Source: Paracoccaceae bacterium (GTDB lineage Bacteria > Pseudomonadota > Alphaproteobacteria > Rhodobacterales > Rhodobacteraceae). From it: a stretch of 64,000 nt of DNA. Under the pieces are notes generated by a model, which saw only the letters and a list, made by a program, of their open reading frames with translations, made no database searches and was not told where the DNA came from. Shown here one piece after another: positions 53,605-64,000 of this stretch (the first letter of the stretch is position 1; each line of letters begins with the position of its first letter). The position numbers and the translations under genes are program-made. The stretch lies in assembly GCA_026706985.1 (NCBI GenBank), contig JAPOXR010000016.1, positions 1 to 64,000 of the forward strand. The letters are read 5' to 3'.

Positions 53605-54956
53605 CGGGATTTCTCGGACCGTTTGCGCCGCTTGCGGCCGCGCAGTTGCGACTTCTCGATCAGCCCCTCATATTGATGCGCCAGCAAATGCGACTGCACC
53701 TGATTGATCGTATCCATGGTCACGGAAACCACGATCAGGACCGAGGTGCCGCCGAAATAAAATGGAATTGCCAGCTCCGCACGCAGAATTTCCGGCAGCA
53801 GGCAGACCGCGGCGAGATAACCCGAACCCAGCACAAGAATACGGTTAACCACATAATCCAGATATTCGGCGGTGCGCGGCCCCGGCCGGATTCCGGGCAC
53901 AAAGCCATTCTGATTCTTCAGATTATCGGCAACATCCTCGGTCTTGAATGAGACATTCGCGGTATAAAAATAGGCGAAGAAGATGATCATGGTGACAAAG
54001 AACAGCAGGTATAGCGGTTGGCCGGGGCCAAAATAGGCCAGTATCGTCGACATCAGGGGGCTGGTTGAATTGCCGGAAAATGTCGAAATCGTGGTCGGCA
54101 GCAACAGCAGGGAGGAGGCGAAGATCGGCGGAATGACTCCCGAGGGATTGATCTTGAGGGGCAGATGCGACGAGCCGCCGTCAAAAACCTTCATCCCCAC
54201 CTGGCGGCGCGGATACTGAATGTGAATCTTGCGCAGCGACCGTTCCATATAGACCACGAAACCGATCACCACCACGACCATGAGGATAACCCCGACGATC
54301 ACCGCCGGAGACAACGCGCCGGACCGGCCCTGGCTGAAGAATTGTGCCAATGCCGCCGGGATCTCGGCAATGATGCCGGTGAAAATGATCAGCGAAATAC
54401 CGTTGCCGATACCACGCGAGGTGATCTGCTCGCCGAGCCACATCAGGAACATGGTTCCTCCGACCAGCGTCACAACGCAGGAAATTCGGAAGAACCAGCC
54501 GGGATCAACCGCCAATCCACCGGATTCCAGGCTGACCGCCAGCCCATAGGCTTGGAATGTGGCGAGGAAAACGGTTCCGTAACGGGTGTATTGATTGATT
54601 TTCTTGCGCCCCTGCGCACCCTCTTTCTTCAGCTGCGAGAGCTGAGGCGACATCGCCACCAGCAGCTGCACAATAATGGAGGAGGAAATATAGGGCATGA
54701 TACCGAGCGCAAACACGCCCATCCGGCCTATGGCGCCGCCGGTGAACATATTCAGCATGCCGCCGAGCCCGGTTGATGCCGCCTCGACAAATTCGCGCAG
54801 CGCCAAAGTGTCGATTCCGGGAACCGGGATGAAGGTGCCGATCCGGTACACGATCAGCAGACCGAGCGCGAAAAGAATCCGGCGGCGCAGTTCAGTGGCT
54901 TTACCGAATGCGCTCCAGCTCAGATTCGCCGCCATTTGTTCAGCGGCTGAGACCAT
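53601..54956 (-). CDS. secY: Protein translocase subunit SecY
   Basis: 451 residues, ten membrane helices. GTFIPVPGIDTLALREF (plug region), GIGNGISLIIFTGI, and PGIRPGPRTAEYLDYVVNRI near the C-terminal cytosolic loop. Forms the SecYEG channel. The ATG at 54956 (MVSAAEQMAANLSW) agrees with relatives. Confidence 0.98.
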   Translation of the reverse strand: MVSAAEQMAANLSWSAFGKATELRRRILFALGLLIVYRIGTFIPVPGIDTLALREFVEAASTGLGGMLNMFTGGAIGRMGVFALGIMPYISSSIIVQLLVAMSPQLSQLKKEGAQGRKKINQYTRYGTVFLATFQAYGLAVSLESGGLAVDPGWFFRISCVVTLVGGTMFLMWLGEQITSRGIGNGISLIIFTGIIAEIPAALAQFFSQGRSGALSPAVIVGVILMVVVVIGFVVYMERSLRKIHIQYPRRQVGMKVFDGGSSHLPLKINPSGVIPPIFASSLLLLPTTISTFSGNSTSPLMSTILAYFGPGQPLYLLFFVTMIIFFAYFYTANVSFKTEDVADNLKNQNGFVPGIRPGPRTAEYLDYVVNRILVLGSGYLAAVCLLPEILRAELAIPFYFGGTSVLIVVSVTMDTINQVQSHLLAHQYEGLIEKSQLRGRKRRKRSEKSR

Positions 54957-55007
54957 CCATCACCTCCACGGCCGCACCGGTGCCAAGGATTTAACTCACC
55001 TTGGGTT

Positions 55008-55511
55008 TCACCCGGATTCTTCGGCGCTATCCTTCAATATATTTTTTGTTCCGCGTCCAACAAGCTGAACCGAACCGCCGACGGCCTCTATCCTGGCCGC
55101 AGCCGGTTTCGACACGCCGGTGACGATCAATTCCGCCTTGGCGGTGATTTCGCCTTTGGCAAGCAGGCGGATACCGTCACGCCGGCGCCTCACCAGACCA
55201 CTCGCTATCAATGCCGCCTCATCAATCGGTTTCGACGCGTCCAACCGGCCGGCATCAATAAAGCTCTGCAGCTGTCCGATATTGATCACCGCATGCCGCT
55301 TGACATTGGGGTTGCGGAAACCCCGCTTCGGCAGGCGCTGATAAATCGGCATCTGCCCGCCTTCAAAACCGTCCAATGCGACACCGGAGCGCGATTTCTG
55401 GCCCTTATTGCCCCGTCCCGCGGTCTTGCCCGACCCCGAACCCGGGCCACGCCCGACCCGTTTGCGTTTCTGGGTCGCGCCCGGCTTGTCTCTCAATTCG
55501 TGAAGTCTCAT
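55008..55511 (-). CDS. rplO: 50S ribosomal protein L15
   Basis: 167 residues: [44 protein letters not shown] 55511, with a GTG codon just before it and AAGGA upstream. Confidence 0.98.
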   Translation of the reverse strand: MRLHELRDKPGATQKRKRVGRGPGSGSGKTAGRGNKGQKSRSGVALDGFEGGQMPIYQRLPKRGFRNPNVKRHAVINIGQLQSFIDAGRLDASKPIDEAALIASGLVRRRRDGIRLLAKGEITAKAELIVTGVSKPAAARIEAVGGSVQLVGRGTKNILKDSAEESG

Positions 55512-55541
55512 CACTCAATATCCTTCACCGGACAGGCCGGA

Positions 55542-55730
55542 TCACTTTTTCTCTTCGACAATCACGGCAAGATGCGGAATCTTGCGCACCATACCGCGGA
55601 TTGCCGGCGTATCTTCAAGCTCGCGCATGCGGTTCATCCGACCAAGTCCCAATCCGGCCAAAATCCGCCTTTGCTTTTCCGGTCTGCGGATCGGAGAACC
55701 GATCTGTTTGACGACAATCTTCGCACCCAT
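55542..55730 (-). CDS. rpmD: 50S ribosomal protein L30
   Basis: 62 residues: [30 protein letters not shown], ending [15 protein letters not shown] 55730; a longer frame upstream overlaps rpsE and is not used. Confidence 0.97.
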   Translation of the reverse strand: MGAKIVVKQIGSPIRRPEKQRRILAGLGLGRMNRMRELEDTPAIRGMVRKIPHLAVIVEEKK

Positions 55731-55740
55731 GGTCGAACTC

Positions 55741-56289
55741 CTAGCTCTGCGCCGCCTCGGCGCTCGGCCGGCGGAAAATTTCCGCCACCTTCTTGCCACG
55801 GCGCTGCGCTACCCAACGCGGGCTGGAAACCTGCGACAGCGCATCCAGCGTCGCCCGGATCATGTTGCAGGCATTCTGCGAGCCGATGGACTTCGCCACC
55901 ACATCCTGCACGCCGAGCATTTCAAACACCGCCCGCATCGGTCCACCGGCGATTATTCCTGTTCCCTGCGGCGCCGGGCGCAGGATCACTTTGCCGGCGC
56001 CATGCGCGCCTTCCACATCATGATGCAGCGTCCGTCCTTCGCGCAGCGGCACCCGGAACAGGCTGCGTTTCGCCTTTTCCGTGGCTTTGCGGATGGCCTC
56101 GGGCACTTCCTTGGCTTTGCCCTTGCCGAATCCGACGCGTCCCTTCTGGTCACCCACAACCACCAAGGCCGAAAAGCCGAATCTTTTGCCGCCCTTCACG
56201 GTTTTCGAAACCCGGTTGATTGCCACGAGCTTGTCCAGAAACTCCGAAGCTTCAGACCTTGGCCCCCTGCGGTTTTCCGCTCTTGCCAT
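55741..56289 (-). CDS. rpsE: 30S ribosomal protein S5
   Basis: 182 residues: [22 protein letters not shown] RNA-binding segment ([18 protein letters not shown]), [18 protein letters not shown], and [26 protein letters not shown]. Normal N- and C-termini. Confidence 0.98.
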   Translation of the reverse strand: MARAENRRGPRSEASEFLDKLVAINRVSKTVKGGKRFGFSALVVVGDQKGRVGFGKGKAKEVPEAIRKATEKAKRSLFRVPLREGRTLHHDVEGAHGAGKVILRPAPQGTGIIAGGPMRAVFEMLGVQDVVAKSIGSQNACNMIRATLDALSQVSSPRWVAQRRGKKVAEIFRRPSAEAAQS

Positions 56290-56300
56290 CGGTGTCTCCT

Positions 56301-56660
56301 TTAAAATTTAAGCCCGCCGGCCCGCGCCGCATCCGCCAAAGCCTTGACCCGGCCATGAAACAGATAACCTCCGCGGTCCAGATAGCATTCCGATATCCCG
56401 GCATCGACAGCGCGTTTGGCGATTTGTTCGCCAACCCGCTTCGCCGCCTCACGATTACTGCCACGCCCGATGCCGAGCTCCGATTCCAGCGACGATGCGG
56501 CAGCCAGTGTGTGGCCTTCCCGATCATCAATCAGCTGTGCCGCGATATTGCGGTTGGAACGGTGCACCGACAACCGCACCCGCCCACGGCTGCATTGGCG
56601 CAGGCGGTAGCGAACCCGCATCTGGCGCCGTTTGAACAGCCGGTCTTTCTTATTCGACAT
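56301..56660 (-). CDS. rplR: 50S ribosomal protein L18
   Basis: 119 residues: [36 protein letters not shown] and [27 protein letters not shown]. Binds 5S rRNA with L5. Confidence 0.98.
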   Translation of the reverse strand: MSNKKDRLFKRRQMRVRYRLRQCSRGRVRLSVHRSNRNIAAQLIDDREGHTLAAASSLESELGIGRGSNREAAKRVGEQIAKRAVDAGISECYLDRGGYLFHGRVKALADAARAGGLKF

Positions 56661-56671
56661 ATGTGAACCGC

Positions 56672-57205
56672 CTATTTCTTCTTACCGACTTTCCGGACCA
56701 CGATTTCGTCCGAATAGCGGATTCCCTTGCCTTTGAAAGGCTCCGGCGGCCGCACATTGCGGATCTCCGCCGCCAGCTGCCCAACCTTCTGTTTGTCATT
56801 GCCCTCAATGATGATCTGAGTCTGCTTCGGCACCGTGATCGTCAGCCCGTCGCGCGGCTCAAATTTCACCTCATGGCTGAGACCTAGCGACAGATGCAGG
56901 TCCGAACCGCGCAGATCGGCGCGGTAACCGACTCCCGAAATCGCCAATTCCCTGCTGAATCCCCGGGTTACCCCTTCGATGCAATTGGCGACCATGGATC
57001 GCGACATTCCCCATTGCTGGCGGGCGAATTTCGAATTCCCGCGTGGCGAAACGGAGATGGATTTGTCATCAATCTCGATGCTTACCTGATCGGATGCGGT
57101 GAAACACAGCGAACCTCTGGGGCCTTTCACCTCAACCATGCGGCCACTCAGCTTCGCCGAGACGCCATCCGGTAACCCGACCGGGATCTTTCCAATTCGT
57201 GACAT
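56672..57205 (-). CDS. rplF: 50S ribosomal protein L6
   Basis: 177 residues from ATG 57205 ([15 protein letters not shown]); the frame to 57274 is upstream extension. C-terminal [25 protein letters not shown] is the conserved end. Confidence 0.98.
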   Translation of the reverse strand: MSRIGKIPVGLPDGVSAKLSGRMVEVKGPRGSLCFTASDQVSIEIDDKSISVSPRGNSKFARQQWGMSRSMVANCIEGVTRGFSRELAISGVGYRADLRGSDLHLSLGLSHEVKFEPRDGLTITVPKQTQIIIEGNDKQKVGQLAAEIRNVRPPEPFKGKGIRYSDEIVVRKVGKKK

Positions 57206-57218
57206 CGCCCGGAACTCC

Positions 57219-57617
57219 TTAAAACACCGTGCACAGCACTTCGCCGCCGACATTGGCATCGCGCGCATCCGCATCCGACATCACGCCGCGCGCCGTCGAA
57301 AGGATGGCGACCCCCAGCCCCTGACGGACCGACGGCAGGTTACGGACATTCGCATACACCCGGCGGCCAGGCCTGGAGACACGTTTCAATTCGCGGATGG
57401 CGGGGGAACCGTCGAGATATTTGAGGCCGATCTCGATCTCCTGGCGGCCATCGCCGGAGTCGACAAACTCGTAACCGCGGATATACCCCTCATTGGCCAG
57501 AACATTGAGAACCCAGCCACGCAGTTTGGACGCCGGCGCGCGGACCGTCGACCGGCCGCGGGTCTGCGCATTGCGGATGCGTGTCAGCATGTCGCCGACC
57601 GGATCGCTGAAAGACAT
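57219..57617 (-). CDS. rpsH: 30S ribosomal protein S8
   Basis: 132 residues: [22 protein letters not shown] at the start and [28 protein letters not shown] at the end. Binds 16S helix 21; an autoregulator of this operon in other bacteria. Confidence 0.98.
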   Translation of the reverse strand: MSFSDPVGDMLTRIRNAQTRGRSTVRAPASKLRGWVLNVLANEGYIRGYEFVDSGDGRQEIEIGLKYLDGSPAIRELKRVSRPGRRVYANVRNLPSVRQGLGVAILSTARGVMSDADARDANVGGEVLCTVF

Positions 57618-57629
57618 CGGAATCCCCCT

Positions 57630-57935
57630 CTACCAGCTTGACTTGACCATGCCGGGAATCTGCCCGAAACCGCCCAATTCACGCAGCGCAATGCGCGAAA
57701 TTTTCAGTTTGCGGTAATACCCCTTCGGCCGCCCGGTGACCTGGCAGCGGTTGTGCAGCCGGGTTGGAGATGAATTGCGCGGCATCTTCGCCAGCTTGAG
57801 CGTGAGTTTGAAACGCTCCTCAATTCCGACTTCTCGGTCAGCAAGGGTTTTTTTCATGGCTTCCCTCGTTGCCGCGTGACGTTTCACCATTCGCTGGCGC
57901 CTGCGTTCGCGCTCAACCATTGCTTTCTTTGCCAC
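57630..57935 (-). CDS. rpsN: 30S ribosomal protein S14
   Basis: 101 residues, the long zinc-free form (a single Cys): [27 protein letters not shown] start that shares one base with the rplE stop (TAGTG). Confidence 0.97.
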   Translation of the reverse strand: MAKKAMVERERRRQRMVKRHAATREAMKKTLADREVGIEERFKLTLKLAKMPRNSSPTRLHNRCQVTGRPKGYYRKLKISRIALRELGGFGQIPGMVKSSW

Positions 57936-58504
57936 TATTGCGCTCCTCCGGACCTGCTGCTGAACGGCATGCGGAAACCTTCCAGCAGGCTCTTAGCCTC
58001 TGCATCGGTGGAAGCCGTCGTGCAGATCACGACATCAAGACCGCGTACCTCATCCACCGAATCATAATCGATCTCCGGAAACACGATATGTTCCTTGAGA
58101 CCCATGGAAAAATTACCGTTGCCGTCAAAGGATTTCGTCGACAATCCGCGGAAATCCCTCACCCTCGGCATCGCGACCGTCACCAGCCGGTCAAGAAATT
58201 CATACATCCGGCTGCCGCGCAGGGTGACCTTGGCACCGATTGTCATGCCTTCGCGCAATCTGAATGCGGCGATGGATTTCCGCGCCCTGGTCGGCACCGC
58301 CTTCTGCCCGGCGATGGCTGTCAGATCCTCGACCGCCGCCGCCGCTTTGCGCGAATCCTTAACACCTTCGCCGACGCCCATATTGAGCACGATTTTTTCC
58401 AGCCGCGGGATCATCATCTCATTGCGGTATCCGAACCTGTCTTTCATATTCGGCCGGATTTCATCGACATAGATCTGCTGCAGCCGCGGTTTGTATTCAG
58501 CCAT
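57935..58504 (-). CDS. rplE: 50S ribosomal protein L5
   Basis: 189 residues: [39 protein letters not shown], and [25 protein letters not shown] 58504 overlaps the rplX stop by 8 nt. Confidence 0.98.
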   Translation of the reverse strand: MAEYKPRLQQIYVDEIRPNMKDRFGYRNEMMIPRLEKIVLNMGVGEGVKDSRKAAAAVEDLTAIAGQKAVPTRARKSIAAFRLREGMTIGAKVTLRGSRMYEFLDRLVTVAMPRVRDFRGLSTKSFDGNGNFSMGLKEHIVFPEIDYDSVDEVRGLDVVICTTASTDAEAKSLLEGFRMPFSSRSGGAQ

Positions 58505-58811
58505 CAATCGCCCTCCCGGACCGTTTGGCAAAGCGGATCTTCCTGCCCTCCTCAAACCGGAAACCGACCCTGCTCGGGGTGTCATCCTCCGGATCCGCGA
58601 TCATCAGATTGGACAGGTCGATCGGCAGTTCAATACTTGTCCGTCCGCCCTGGCGGTTGGCGGTCTGTTTGAGATGCCGGACGGCGCGGTTGGCACCGCT
58701 GACGACAGCCCGGCGCCGGGTCGGATCAAGGCTCAATATCTCGCCCTTCACACCGGCATCTTTACCGGCGATCACAACCACGCGGTCGCCCTTTTTCAGT
58801 TTTGCCGCCAT
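58497..58811 (-). CDS. rplX: 50S ribosomal protein L24
   Basis: 104 residues with the KOW motif [24 protein letters not shown] 58811 overlaps the rplN stop (TGATG); a GTG one codon earlier is possible. Confidence 0.97.
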   Translation of the reverse strand: MAAKLKKGDRVVVIAGKDAGVKGEILSLDPTRRRAVVSGANRAVRHLKQTANRQGGRTSIELPIDLSNLMIADPEDDTPSRVGFRFEEGRKIRFAKRSGRAIDG

Positions 58812-59179
58812 CACAGCACCTCCGGGGCCAGCGAAATGATCTTCATGAATTTCCGGCTGCGCAGCTCGCGCACCACCGGCCCGAAGATCCGTGTCCCCAC
58901 CGGCTCGTCATTATTGTTGAGAATCACCGCGGCGTTATTATCAAAACGGATCGCGGTTCCGTCATCGCGGCGCACCTCCTTGGCGGTGCGGACGATAACC
59001 GCCCGACGGACATCGCCTTTCTTGACCCGGCCGCGCGGAATCGCCTCCTTCACAGATACGATGATCACATCGCCAACCGATGCGAAGCGGCGCTTTGAGC
59101 CGCCGAGCACCTTGATACACTGGATCTTGCGTGCGCCTGAATTATCGGCGACGTCAAGATTTGTCTGCATCTGGATCAT
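58811..59179 (-). CDS. rplN: 50S ribosomal protein L14
   Basis: 122 residues: [31 protein letters not shown] and [29 protein letters not shown]. Preceded by a 61-bp gap. Confidence 0.98.
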   Translation of the reverse strand: MIQMQTNLDVADNSGARKIQCIKVLGGSKRRFASVGDVIIVSVKEAIPRGRVKKGDVRRAVIVRTAKEVRRDDGTAIRFDNNAAVILNNNDEPVGTRIFGPVVRELRSRKFMKIISLAPEVL

Positions 59180-59240
59180 TCGGCGTCTCCTGACCTTTGG
59201 GGACTGAATTCAGCCCCATGGTTTCGTTCGAGCGGGGAAT

Positions 59241-59480
59241 TCAAGCCTGATCGGCGGCGAGCAATTCCCAACGTTTGGTTTTTGAAATCGGCGAACATTC
59301 GCGTATGCGGACGATATCACCCGTTTTGGCGGCATTGTCGGCGTCATGCGCCGTGTATTTTTTTGACTTACGCACAGTTTTCTTCATCACCGGATGGGTG
59401 AAGCGGCGTTCGACCAGCACCGTGACCGTCCGATCCCTGCGGTCGCTGACCACCCGTCCTGTCAATATTCTTTTCGGCAT
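59241..59480 (-). CDS. rpsQ: 30S ribosomal protein S17
   Basis: 79 residues: [30 protein letters not shown] and [19 protein letters not shown]. Two bases after rpmC. Confidence 0.98.
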   Translation of the reverse strand: MPKRILTGRVVSDRRDRTVTVLVERRFTHPVMKKTVRKSKKYTAHDADNAAKTGDIVRIRECSPISKTKRWELLAADQA

Positions 59481-59482
59481 CC

Positions 59483-59698
59483 CTAATCTTCCCGGTCAAC
59501 TGAACGCTGTGGCGGCTCTTTTTCATTCAATACCGTGAGCACGCGCGCGGTATCGCGCCGCACTTCCCGCATGCGCGCGGTATTCGAAAAACCACCGCTG
59601 GCGACCTGGAATCTCAAATTGAAGGATTCCTTCTTCAGCCGCGCCAATTCGCTTTTCAGCTCGTCGGCGGTTTTTTCCCGAAGCTCAGCTGCGTCCAT
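59483..59698 (-). CDS. rpmC: 50S ribosomal protein L29
   Basis: 71 residues, two helices: [30 protein letters not shown] and [20 protein letters not shown]. Near the tunnel exit, with L23. Confidence 0.97.
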   Translation of the reverse strand: MDAAELREKTADELKSELARLKKESFNLRFQVASGGFSNTARMREVRRDTARVLTVLNEKEPPQRSVDRED

Positions 59699-59731
59699 TA
59701 TGCTGCAATTCCCTTCACTCGCCGCCGGACT

Positions 59732-60145
59732 TCACCAATCCGAACGTTCAACAATGCGTGTCTTGACCGGCAGTTTCATCGCCGCCAGCCGCAGCGCTTC
59801 CCTTGCCACGGCATCGGCCACACCATCAATCTCAAACATGACCCGTCCGGGTTTGACCTTTGCGGCCCAGTATTCAACCGAACCCTTGCCCTTACCCATG
59901 CGGACCTCGGTGGGTTTTTTGGAAACCGGAACATCCGGAAAGATACGGATCCAGACCCGGCCCTGGCGTTTCATATGGCGGGTCATCGCCCGTCTCGCGG
60001 CTTCGATCTGCCGCGATGTCACCCGTTCGGGCTGCACCGCCTTGAGTCCGAAAGAGCCGAAATTCAGGCTTGAGCCACCCTTGGCCATGCCGTGAATGCG
60101 CCCCTTATGCTGTTTGCGGTATTTGAATTTTTTCGGCTGCAGCAT
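59732..60145 (-). CDS. rplP: 50S ribosomal protein L16
   Basis: 137 residues: [34 protein letters not shown] core ([25 protein letters not shown]) and [19 protein letters not shown]. Confidence 0.98.
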   Translation of the reverse strand: MLQPKKFKYRKQHKGRIHGMAKGGSSLNFGSFGLKAVQPERVTSRQIEAARRAMTRHMKRQGRVWIRIFPDVPVSKKPTEVRMGKGKGSVEYWAAKVKPGRVMFEIDGVADAVAREALRLAAMKLPVKTRIVERSDW

Positions 60146-60159
60146 CTCACCGGCTCCGA

Positions 60160-60861
60160 TTAATTCTGCCGCTTACGCGGAACTGTTCCATCGCGGATTT
60201 CCTGTTCACGACGGTCGCGTGCGGCCGGATCATGCTCCATGATTTCGCCTTTGAAAATCCAGACCTTGACGCCGATAACGCCATAGGGGGTCGAGGCGAC
60301 ACAGGTCGCATAATCGATGTCGGCCCGCAACGTGTGCAGCGGTACCCGGCCTTCCCGATACCATTCGGTACGGGCGATTTCGACTCCACCCAGCCGGCCG
60401 GCGACATTGATACGGATGCCCAAAGCACCCATACGCATGGCATTCTGCACCGCACGTTTTATCGCGCGGCGGAACGACACCCGCCTTTCGAGCTGCTGCG
60501 CAACCGACTCAGCGACCAGCTGGGCATCGATTTCCGGTTTCCGCACCTCGACAATATTGAGATGGGTTTCCGAAACCGTCATCTCCGCCAGCCGCGCGCG
60601 CAGCGACTCGATATCCGCCCCCTTACGGCCGATAACCACTCCCGGGCGGGCAGTATGAACCGTGACCCGGCATTTGCGGTACGGGCGTTCGATCACCACC
60701 CGACTGACACCGGCCTGGGCGCAGGCCTTGCGGATAAACTTCCGTATCTTGAGATCTTCCTGCAGCAGATCACCGAATTCCCGCTTGTCGGCATACCAGC
60801 GGCTGTCCCAGGTCCGGTTGACCTGAAGGCGCATTCCGACCGGATTGATCTTTTGGCCCAT
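60160..60861 (-). CDS. rpsC: 30S ribosomal protein S3
   Basis: 233 residues from ATG 60861 ([12 protein letters not shown]). KH domain [18 protein letters not shown] and C-terminal [18 protein letters not shown] overlaps the rplV stop (TGATG). Confidence 0.98.
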   Translation of the reverse strand: MGQKINPVGMRLQVNRTWDSRWYADKREFGDLLQEDLKIRKFIRKACAQAGVSRVVIERPYRKCRVTVHTARPGVVIGRKGADIESLRARLAEMTVSETHLNIVEVRKPEIDAQLVAESVAQQLERRVSFRRAIKRAVQNAMRMGALGIRINVAGRLGGVEIARTEWYREGRVPLHTLRADIDYATCVASTPYGVIGVKVWIFKGEIMEHDPAARDRREQEIRDGTVPRKRQN

Positions 60862-61241
60862 CAGTCGATCTCCTCGATTTCGCGCACCTTGACCGTCAGC
60901 TGGGAAAACGGCTTCAACACCCGGGCCGCCCGGCCCCTGGCGCGTGCCCTGAACCGCTTCATCGTCAGATTCTTGCCGACATAGGCCTCGGACACCATCA
61001 ACCTGTCGACATCCAGCCCATGATTGTTTTCCGCGTTGGCAACAGCCGACATCAGGCATTTCAGGACTTCGCCGGAGATCCTGCGGCGCGAAAATGTAAG
61101 ATCGGCAACCGCCAGATTGACTTGCTTTCCACGGATCGTCGCAGCCACCAGATTGAGTTTCTGCGGCGACACCCTGAGCATACGGCTGACTGCCATAGCT
61201 TCATCGGCCGGAGTTACCCGCATGCGTTTGACTTTACCCAT
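60861..61241 (-). CDS. rplV: 50S ribosomal protein L22
   Basis: 126 residues: [37 protein letters not shown], and the exit-tunnel hairpin region [25 protein letters not shown]. Confidence 0.98.
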   Translation of the reverse strand: MGKVKRMRVTPADEAMAVSRMLRVSPQKLNLVAATIRGKQVNLAVADLTFSRRRISGEVLKCLMSAVANAENNHGLDVDRLMVSEAYVGKNLTMKRFRARARGRAARVLKPFSQLTVKVREIEEID

Positions 61242-61244
61242 GGA

Positions 61245-61523
61245 TCAGCTGCGCCTCGCTTTTTTGTCGCCGGCATGTCCATGGAAGATACGGGTCGGCG
61301 AGTATTCACCAAATTTCTGGCCAATCATGTCCTCGGTCACGAATACGGGAATGAATTTGCGTCCATTATGCACGCCAAAGGTCAAACCGACGAATTGCGG
61401 CAGAATAGTGGAACGGCGTGACCAGATCCGGATCACATCCTTGCGCCCGGAGGCACGGGCGCGTTCCGCTTTGCGCAGGACATCGGTATCGACAAACGGT
61501 CCTTTCCATACAGATCGCGGCAT
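61245..61523 (-). CDS. rpsS: 30S ribosomal protein S19
   Basis: 92 residues: [40 protein letters not shown], and [20 protein letters not shown]. Confidence 0.98.
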   Translation of the reverse strand: MPRSVWKGPFVDTDVLRKAERARASGRKDVIRIWSRRSTILPQFVGLTFGVHNGRKFIPVFVTEDMIGQKFGEYSPTRIFHGHAGDKKARRS

Positions 61524-61525
61524 AA

Positions 61526-62365
61526 TCAGCGTCCTTTCTTCCGCGCATGCCGGCGGCGGATGATGAATTTATCGGTGGATTTGTTTTTCCGGGTGCGCAT
61601 GCCGCGGGTCGGCCGGCCCCAGGGCGTGACCGGATGCCGTCCGCCACTCGCCTTACCTTCACCCCCACCATGCGGGTGATCGACCGGGTTCATGGCCACA
61701 CCGCGCACACTCGGCCGCTTGCCGAGATGCCGGCTTCGCCCGGCTTTGCCGAGATTGATATTGGCATTATCCGGATTGGAGACCGGCCCGATCGTCGCCA
61801 TGCATTCCTGGCGCACAACCCGTAACTCACCCGACGAAAGCCGGATCTGCGCATAGGCACCGTCGCGGCCGATAAACTGACCATAGGTGCCGGCGGCGCG
61901 TGCAATCTGCCCGCCCTTGCCCGGCTTCAATTCGATATTATGCACGATCGTGCCGATCGGCATGCCTGAGAACGGCATGGCGTTGCCGGGCTTGATGTCG
62001 GCGCGGGCGCTGGACAGCACCTTGTCGCCGACCGCCAACCTCGCCGGAGCCAGAATATAGCTCAACTCGCCATCCTCATAGCGGACCAAAGCGATAAAAG
62101 CGGAACGGTTGGGATCATATTCGATCCGCTCAACCGTCGCCGGGATATCCATTTTGCGGCGGCGGAAATCAATCATCCGGTAGCGCCGCTTGGCCCGACC
62201 ACCCCGCCGGCGCATCGTGATTCGACCGGAATTGTTGCGCCCGCCCTTTGCCGGCAACCCTTCGGTCAGAGACTTGACCGGTGCGCCTTTCCACAGCGCC
62301 GAACGGTCAACCAATACAAGTCCACGGCGGCCTGGCGTAACCGGATTGTAGGATTTCAAAGCCAT
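61526..62365 (-). CDS. rplB: 50S ribosomal protein L2
   Basis: 279 residues: [45 protein letters not shown], and [29 protein letters not shown], the peptidyl-transferase-region loop. Confidence 0.99.
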   Translation of the reverse strand: MALKSYNPVTPGRRGLVLVDRSALWKGAPVKSLTEGLPAKGGRNNSGRITMRRRGGRAKRRYRMIDFRRRKMDIPATVERIEYDPNRSAFIALVRYEDGELSYILAPARLAVGDKVLSSARADIKPGNAMPFSGMPIGTIVHNIELKPGKGGQIARAAGTYGQFIGRDGAYAQIRLSSGELRVVRQECMATIGPVSNPDNANINLGKAGRSRHLGKRPSVRGVAMNPVDHPHGGGEGKASGGRHPVTPWGRPTRGMRTRKNKSTDKFIIRRRHARKKGR

Positions 62366-62417
62366 GTCTTTGCCTTCCCTCTGCCTTGCCCCGGAGCCCT
62401 GATCACTGCCTCAACCA

Positions 62418-62714
62418 TCACAGCTGCGCCGTGACGTCGATGGTGTATCCTTCGACAAGCCGGACATAAGCCTTCTTGCTGTCCCGGCGTTTTCCCGGGC
62501 GGCCGCGGAACCGCACCCGTTTACCCTTAGCGATCAACACATTGACAGACTGCACTTTGACATTGAACAGCGCTTCGACCGCTTCTTTGATGGCACCTTT
62601 ATCGGCATCCATCGCGGCTTCGAACACGACCGCATTCGCCGCCGAGGCCTGGGTTGATTTCTCGGTGATCACGGGCCGCCTGATGATATCGTAATGATGC
62701 GGTAATGCGCTCAT
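62418..62714 (-). CDS. rplW: 50S ribosomal protein L23
   Basis: 98 residues: [31 protein letters not shown] and [33 protein letters not shown] 62714 overlaps the rplD stop (ATGA). Binds SRP and trigger factor at the exit. Confidence 0.98.
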   Translation of the reverse strand: MSALPHHYDIIRRPVITEKSTQASAANAVVFEAAMDADKGAIKEAVEALFNVKVQSVNVLIAKGKRVRFRGRPGKRRDSKKAYVRLVEGYTIDVTAQL

Positions 62715-63331
62715 GACAGCCTCTTCTGCAAAGCGTCCAATCCGGCCTGCGTGACCACAAGGGTATCGCGTTTCAGAATGTCGTAAACATTGGCTCCCTG
62801 ACAGGGGAGAATGTCGATACCCTGTATATTGGCGGCGGCGCGGGCAAATTCCGGATTCACTTCCGCCCCATCGATAATGAGCGCCCGTCCCCAATCGAAT
62901 CCAGCCAATGCCCTGGCCAGATCAGCGGTCCTGGAGGAAACCACCGTGGCCTCCTTCAACAGAACCAACTCGCCCGCCTGCGCCTTTGCCGACAGGGCAT
63001 GACGCAGACCCAGAGCGCGGAACTTTTTCGGTAAATCATGCGCATGGCTGCGTGGAACCGGTCCCTTATAGACACCACCCTTGCGGAAAATCGGTGCATT
63101 ACGGTCGCCGTGGCGGGCACTGCCGGTGCCTTTCTGGCGATAAATCTTGCGCCCCGAATAGCTGGTCTCGGAACGCGTCTTGACCTTATGCGTCCCCTGG
63201 CGGGCCTTGGCCCGCTGCCAGCGGACGACACGATGCAGAATATCGGCACGCGGCTCGAGGCCGAACAGTTCCGCCGGCAGCGTCACCTCGCCGGCCTCGG
63301 CTCCATCAAATGCAACCACAGACACGATCAT
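62711..63331 (-). CDS. rplD: 50S ribosomal protein L4
   Basis: 206 residues: [43 protein letters not shown], the tunnel-lining loop, and [21 protein letters not shown]. Overlaps rplC (ATGA). In other bacteria L4 autoregulates the S10 operon. Confidence 0.98.
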   Translation of the reverse strand: MIVSVVAFDGAEAGEVTLPAELFGLEPRADILHRVVRWQRAKARQGTHKVKTRSETSYSGRKIYRQKGTGSARHGDRNAPIFRKGGVYKGPVPRSHAHDLPKKFRALGLRHALSAKAQAGELVLLKEATVVSSRTADLARALAGFDWGRALIIDGAEVNPEFARAAANIQGIDILPCQGANVYDILKRDTLVVTQAGLDALQKRLS

Positions 63332-64000
63332 GCTTCGTCACCCTGTGTCTCACCTTCGGCAGCCGCTTCTTCGACCACCGGCGCCGTAACCCCGCGCACC
63401 GCCGCCGGAAAACAGGCATTTTCCGGTACCGCCCGCTTGATCGCGTCCCGGATTGTGACCCAGCCGCCTCTGGAACCCGGCACCGATCCCTTGACCATGA
63501 TCAGGCCGCGTTCGGCATCCGTCCGCACAATTTCGAGATTCTGCGTCGTCACCCGCTCCGACCCCATATGCCCGGCCATTTTCTTGCCCTTGAAGACCTT
63601 GCCGGGGTCCTGGCACTGGCCGGTGGATCCATGCGAACGGTGGCTGATCGAAACCCCGTGCGAGGCCCTGAGCCCGCCGAAATTATGCCTTTTCATGGCA
63701 CCGGCGAATCCTTTACCGATCGATGTGCCGGAAACATCCACGCGCTGGCCCGGCACATAATGGTCGGCGGTGATTTCGCAGCCGACATCAATGAGATTGT
63801 CCGGGCTGACCCGGAATTCGGCAAGCTTGCGCTTCGGCGAAACCGTGGCAACCGCGAAATGACCACGCATGGCACGGGATGTGCGCACGGGTTTGCGTGA
63901 CCCGGCACCGAGTTGCACGGCGGTGTAGCCGTCCCGGTCCGCGGTCCTCTGCGCTACCACTTGCAAATGATCCAGATGCAACACGGTCACCGGCACCTGC
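63328..64000 (-). CDS. rplC: 50S ribosomal protein L3, 5' end cut by the window
   Basis: The coding frame is open to the right edge; about 15 N-terminal residues are missing (it enters at [14 protein letters not shown]). Core [28 protein letters not shown] and [23 protein letters not shown] are intact. The C-terminal tail ([18 protein letters not shown]) is acidic. Confidence 0.97.
   Translation of the reverse strand, partial: QVPVTVLHLDHLQVVAQRTADRDGYTAVQLGAGSRKPVRTSRAMRGHFAVATVSPKRKLAEFRVSPDNLIDVGCEITADHYVPGQRVDVSGTSIGKGFAGAMKRHNFGGLRASHGVSISHRSHGSTGQCQDPGKVFKGKKMAGHMGSERVTTQNLEIVRTDAERGLIMVKGSVPGSRGGWVTIRDAIKRAVPENACFPAAVRGVTAPVVEEAAAEGETQGDEA

Noticed and set aside
55293..56219. 308-codon plus-strand open frame across rplO, rpmD and rpsE
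   Set aside because: Antisense to three certain ribosomal genes; composition is low-complexity Pro/Arg.

Overview
The window looks like a chromosomal segment of an alphaproteobacterium with a moderately high GC content. I cannot name a genus. The assignment rests on gene content and order: an aapJQMP-type general amino-acid ABC operon, an ATP12-type F1-ATPase assembly chaperone, the order ffh / chorismate mutase / rpsP / rimM / trmD / rplS / rpmE, the order rplQ / rarA / crcB / rluC / ATP12, and promoter-like sites of the TTGACC - 17/18 bp - TATAGG kind. There are no rRNAs, no recognisable transposases and no CRISPR array. One tRNA (Arg, anticodon ACG) is present.

Layout. 1-5149 is accessory DNA: a CopG/MazF toxin-antitoxin pair, an EamA-type exporter with a structured leader and a tiny upstream ORF, a metallophosphoesterase coupled to a small unknown gene, and a Fic protein with an AbiEi-like N-terminal region. 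5544-11327 is a catabolic operon: TAXI-TRAP uptake system, class III aminotransferase and a beta-keto-acid cleavage enzyme. 11525-15648 is the core ffh-rpsP-rimM-trmD-rplS-rpmE block, followed by tRNA-Arg. 15901-18034 holds a Lpd-like flavoprotein and a TVP38/TMEM64 membrane protein.

18421-32854 is the most interesting region. It contains a formylglycine-generating enzyme, an SDR dehydrogenase, a split transketolase, a sulfatase without a signal peptide, a tripartite tricarboxylate transporter (TctA/B/C), a GntR/UTRA regulator, and a divergent arm with a second split transketolase, an enolase-superfamily dehydratase and a flavin monooxygenase. I read it as one regulon for uptake, cytoplasmic desulfation and breakdown of a small sulfated, probably acidic, carbohydrate-like compound. 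Shared operator-like repeats in front of tctC and between the regulator and the second transketolase support this. The substrate is unknown.

33082-38557 is housekeeping: rpmH-rnpA-yidD-yidC-engB-argB, an Fe-S protein and a SixA-like phosphatase. 38572-43101 is the aap operon, followed by S-formylglutathione hydrolase. From 44174 to the right edge almost everything is on the minus strand: ATP12, rluC, crcB, rarA and rplQ-rpoA-rpsK-rpsM, then adk-secY and the spc/S10 ribosomal genes up to rplC, which is cut by the window edge. Between adk and rpsM, which usually adjoin, sits an oppositely oriented segment with a GMP reductase and a HigBA-like toxin-antitoxin pair. rpsM has a good promoter of its own next to it.

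Genes in most operons are tightly packed, with many 4-nt start/stop overlaps (ATGA, GTGA, TTGA), so translational coupling is common here. All functions are inferred from sequence motifs and gene context; no database search was run.
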